DNA of 64,000 nucleotides, taken from positions 558,001 through 622,000 of the forward strand of contig NZ_QPJY01000002.1 of the NCBI RefSeq assembly GCF_003337735.1, written 5' to 3'. This document shows positions 62,741 through 64,000 of the stretch, piece after piece. Every line of letters begins with the position of its first letter. Position 1 is the first letter of the stretch. The stretch comes from Thioalbus denitrificans (lineage in GTDB: Bacteria > Pseudomonadota > Gammaproteobacteria > DSM-26407). The position numbers were made by a program, and so were the translations under genes. The notes below the pieces were generated by a model. It made no database searches. It saw only the letters and a program-made list of their open reading frames with translations, and was not told where the DNA came from.

Positions 62741-64000
62741 TCACTGAATCAACTGGTCCAGTTCAGCCGCCAGCTGCTGGGCGGTGATCCCGTGGGCGAA
62801 CTTGGTGATGAACACGCCGTCGGGATCGAGCAGGTAGAGCGATGCGGTATGGTCCATGCTGTAGCGGTCAGGGGGCGCCCCCTCGGGCAGATACTTCTCG
62901 TAGCGGACCCGGAACTGCTCGGCGACCCGCTCGATCATCTCCGGCGTACCGGTCAGCCCCACCAGCCGGGGGTGGAAATAGCCCACGTACTGGCGCATCA
63001 CCGGCGGGGTGTCACGCTCCGGATCCACGGTGATGAACAGCGGCTGGATCCGTTCCGCCTTCTTCCCCAGTCCCGAGAGTCCGGCGGCCATCACCTGCAG
63101 GGAGGTGGGACAGATATCCGGGCAGAAGGTGTAGCCGAAATAGATCAGCTGGTAGCTGCCGAGGAAGGTTTCATTCGTCACCAGGGCGCCGTTCTGGTCC
63201 AGCAGCATGTAGCGTCCCACGAGCTGCGCGGAGGGCACCGCGGCCACCGTATCATCAAGCACGGTGTGTCCCTTCTCCCGTCCGATGGCGGGCGTCTCCT
63301 CGCCGAAGCAGCCGGCGATGGCCTTGAACTGCCCGCGCATCATGTCCGGATAGAGCATCGGCCCGGGTTCGAGATCCGAGCCGAACGAGTCCAGCTTCAC
63401 CTGCTGGACCCCCTCGGTCTGCAGCAGGCCCAGGTTCTCGGCGGGAAACGCCGCCTCGTAGAGCAGGCAGGTGGCCTCGCCGGAACCCAGGGTCGCGCGG
63501 GCCTTCAGCAGGGAGGCGGCATCCGCGGGTCCGCCGGGAAGGGCGTTCAGGCTGCCGGCGCTGCGCATGGCGTAGGCCTGGGAGAAGTACTGCTGGGTGG
63601 GATCGTAGAGGTAGACCCGGCCGGACTTGAGCGCCCGGTAACTCACCTCCAGTTCCCAGTCCAGCGAGGAGAGCACCGTGCGCATCCGCTCGCGGTTCTG
63701 CATATAGAGATGCTCCCGCCCCGGGTCCATCTCCACCAGGAGCTCCGCGATTTCGTCCAGCAGTATCAGGGCATTGCGGGTGTCCAGCCAGAAGAACGGG
63801 TCACGCAGATCCGGATTGCCCGGTGCGGAGAGAATCTTCAGGTTCTGGTTGTCCAGCAGCGCCAGCACCCGCCCGCGCGACTGGATTCCCGGCAGCGCCT
63901 CGGCCAGCCCCTGCTCCAGTTCGGGCCCCACCCAGAACACCAGGTCCGCCTCGGCGATGCGCGCCTGCTGCACCGCCGTGGGCCGGTAGGTCAGCGGCGA
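62741..64000 (-). CDS. ZnuA-like domain fused to a SCO1/SenC copper-chaperone domain, 5' end outside window
   Basis: 420 residues visible (codon 1 at 64000-63998). Residues 1 to about 232 align with ZnuA/TroA metal-binding lipoproteins: TYRPTAVQQARIAEADLVFW, FFWLDTRNA, EATCLLYEAAF and KLDSFG. The two Cys that form the ZnuA disulfide are kept (Cys178, Cys231). The three metal-ligand His positions appear replaced (Leu3, Phe at FFWLD, Ser150). Residues about 255-419 are a SCO thioredoxin fold with GYTFCPDICPTS (Cys293, Cys297) and metal His384 in MDHTASLYLLDPDG. SCO proteins deliver copper to cytochrome oxidase or act as thiol reductants. The full N-terminus and neighbours are missing. Confidence 0.85.
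   Translation of the reverse strand, partial: SPLTYRPTAVQQARIAEADLVFWVGPELEQGLAEALPGIQSRGRVLALLDNQNLKILSAPGNPDLRDPFFWLDTRNALILLDEIAELLVEMDPGREHLYMQNRERMRTVLSSLDWELEVSYRALKSGRVYLYDPTQQYFSQAYAMRSAGSLNALPGGPADAASLLKARATLGSGEATCLLYEAAFPAENLGLLQTEGVQQVKLDSFGSDLEPGPMLYPDMMRGQFKAIAGCFGEETPAIGREKGHTVLDDTVAAVPSAQLVGRYMLLDQNGALVTNETFLGSYQLIYFGYTFCPDICPTSLQVMAAGLSGLGKKAERIQPLFITVDPERDTPPVMRQYVGYFHPRLVGLTGTPEMIERVAEQFRVRYEKYLPEGAPPDRYSMDHTASLYLLDPDGVFITKFAHGITAQQLAAELDQLIQ

Overview
This 64 kb window looks like a chromosomal segment of a GC-rich gammaproteobacterium. The gene orders leuC-leuD-leuB-asd-usg-fimV-truA-trpF-trpB-trpA-accD-folC-dedD-cvpA-purF-metZ, smc-zipA-ligA and ccmABCDEFGHI are classic for the class, and FimV, ZipA, DedD, PrmB/Smr and full-length HemN support this. 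A five-gene respiratory molybdoenzyme operon and a multiheme cytochrome c locus suggest a metabolically versatile Chromatiales/Ectothiorhodospiraceae-like organism. That placement is inference; no rRNA, tRNA or lineage marker is present.

Layout. 1-5292 (+): a complex iron-sulfur molybdoenzyme operon: catalytic subunit cut by the window edge, four-cluster ferredoxin subunit, NrfD-type membrane anchor, TorD-like chaperone and HybE-like chaperone. 5525-25172 (-): a long biosynthetic block for leucine, aspartate-family precursors, tryptophan, fatty-acid initiation, folate, purine and methionine, with fimV and truA embedded. 25498-35194: LysR regulator, sensor GGDEF/EAL protein, PKHD-type hydroxylase, DUF4399 protein, CDF-like transporter, MFS transporter, aroC, and a divergent thioesterase/TetR pair with two matching operators. 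35245-36590: a REP/BIME-like repeat array split by a REP-associated tyrosine transposase (RAYT). 36697-41775: hemN, a small unknown protein, prmB, smr, a DUF1134 (EipA-like) envelope protein and endonuclease V. 42268-45011 (+): diheme cytochrome c, tetraheme NapC/NirT protein and an internally duplicated tetraheme cytochrome. 45297-52152 (-): ligA, zipA, smc. 52838-54824: queF, cysZ, a YqaA-like protein. 54997-62494 (-): complete System I cytochrome c maturation operon, which would serve the multiheme proteins encoded nearby. 62741-64000 (-): a ZnuA-like domain fused to a SCO domain, cut by the window edge.

The most unusual signal is non-coding. Most intergenic gaps that lack an obvious promoter role hold islands made of short tandem words (7-11 bp; families AATAGACAGGAT, CCGCAGATTACG, CACGAAGG, GCCAAG, TTATCC, GTGAGTGC). 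The words occur as inverted arms around a central core, and different families can be nested one inside another. Three islands share a homologous core of about 110-120 bp, two others share a different core, and several islands dock directly on stop codons or even supply them. A 269-bp MITE-like element and a 74-bp short form add another repeat family. The other leading observations are the ZnuA-SCO fusion with a lost metal site, the RAYT/BIME cluster, and the NapC plus duplicated-cytochrome locus.
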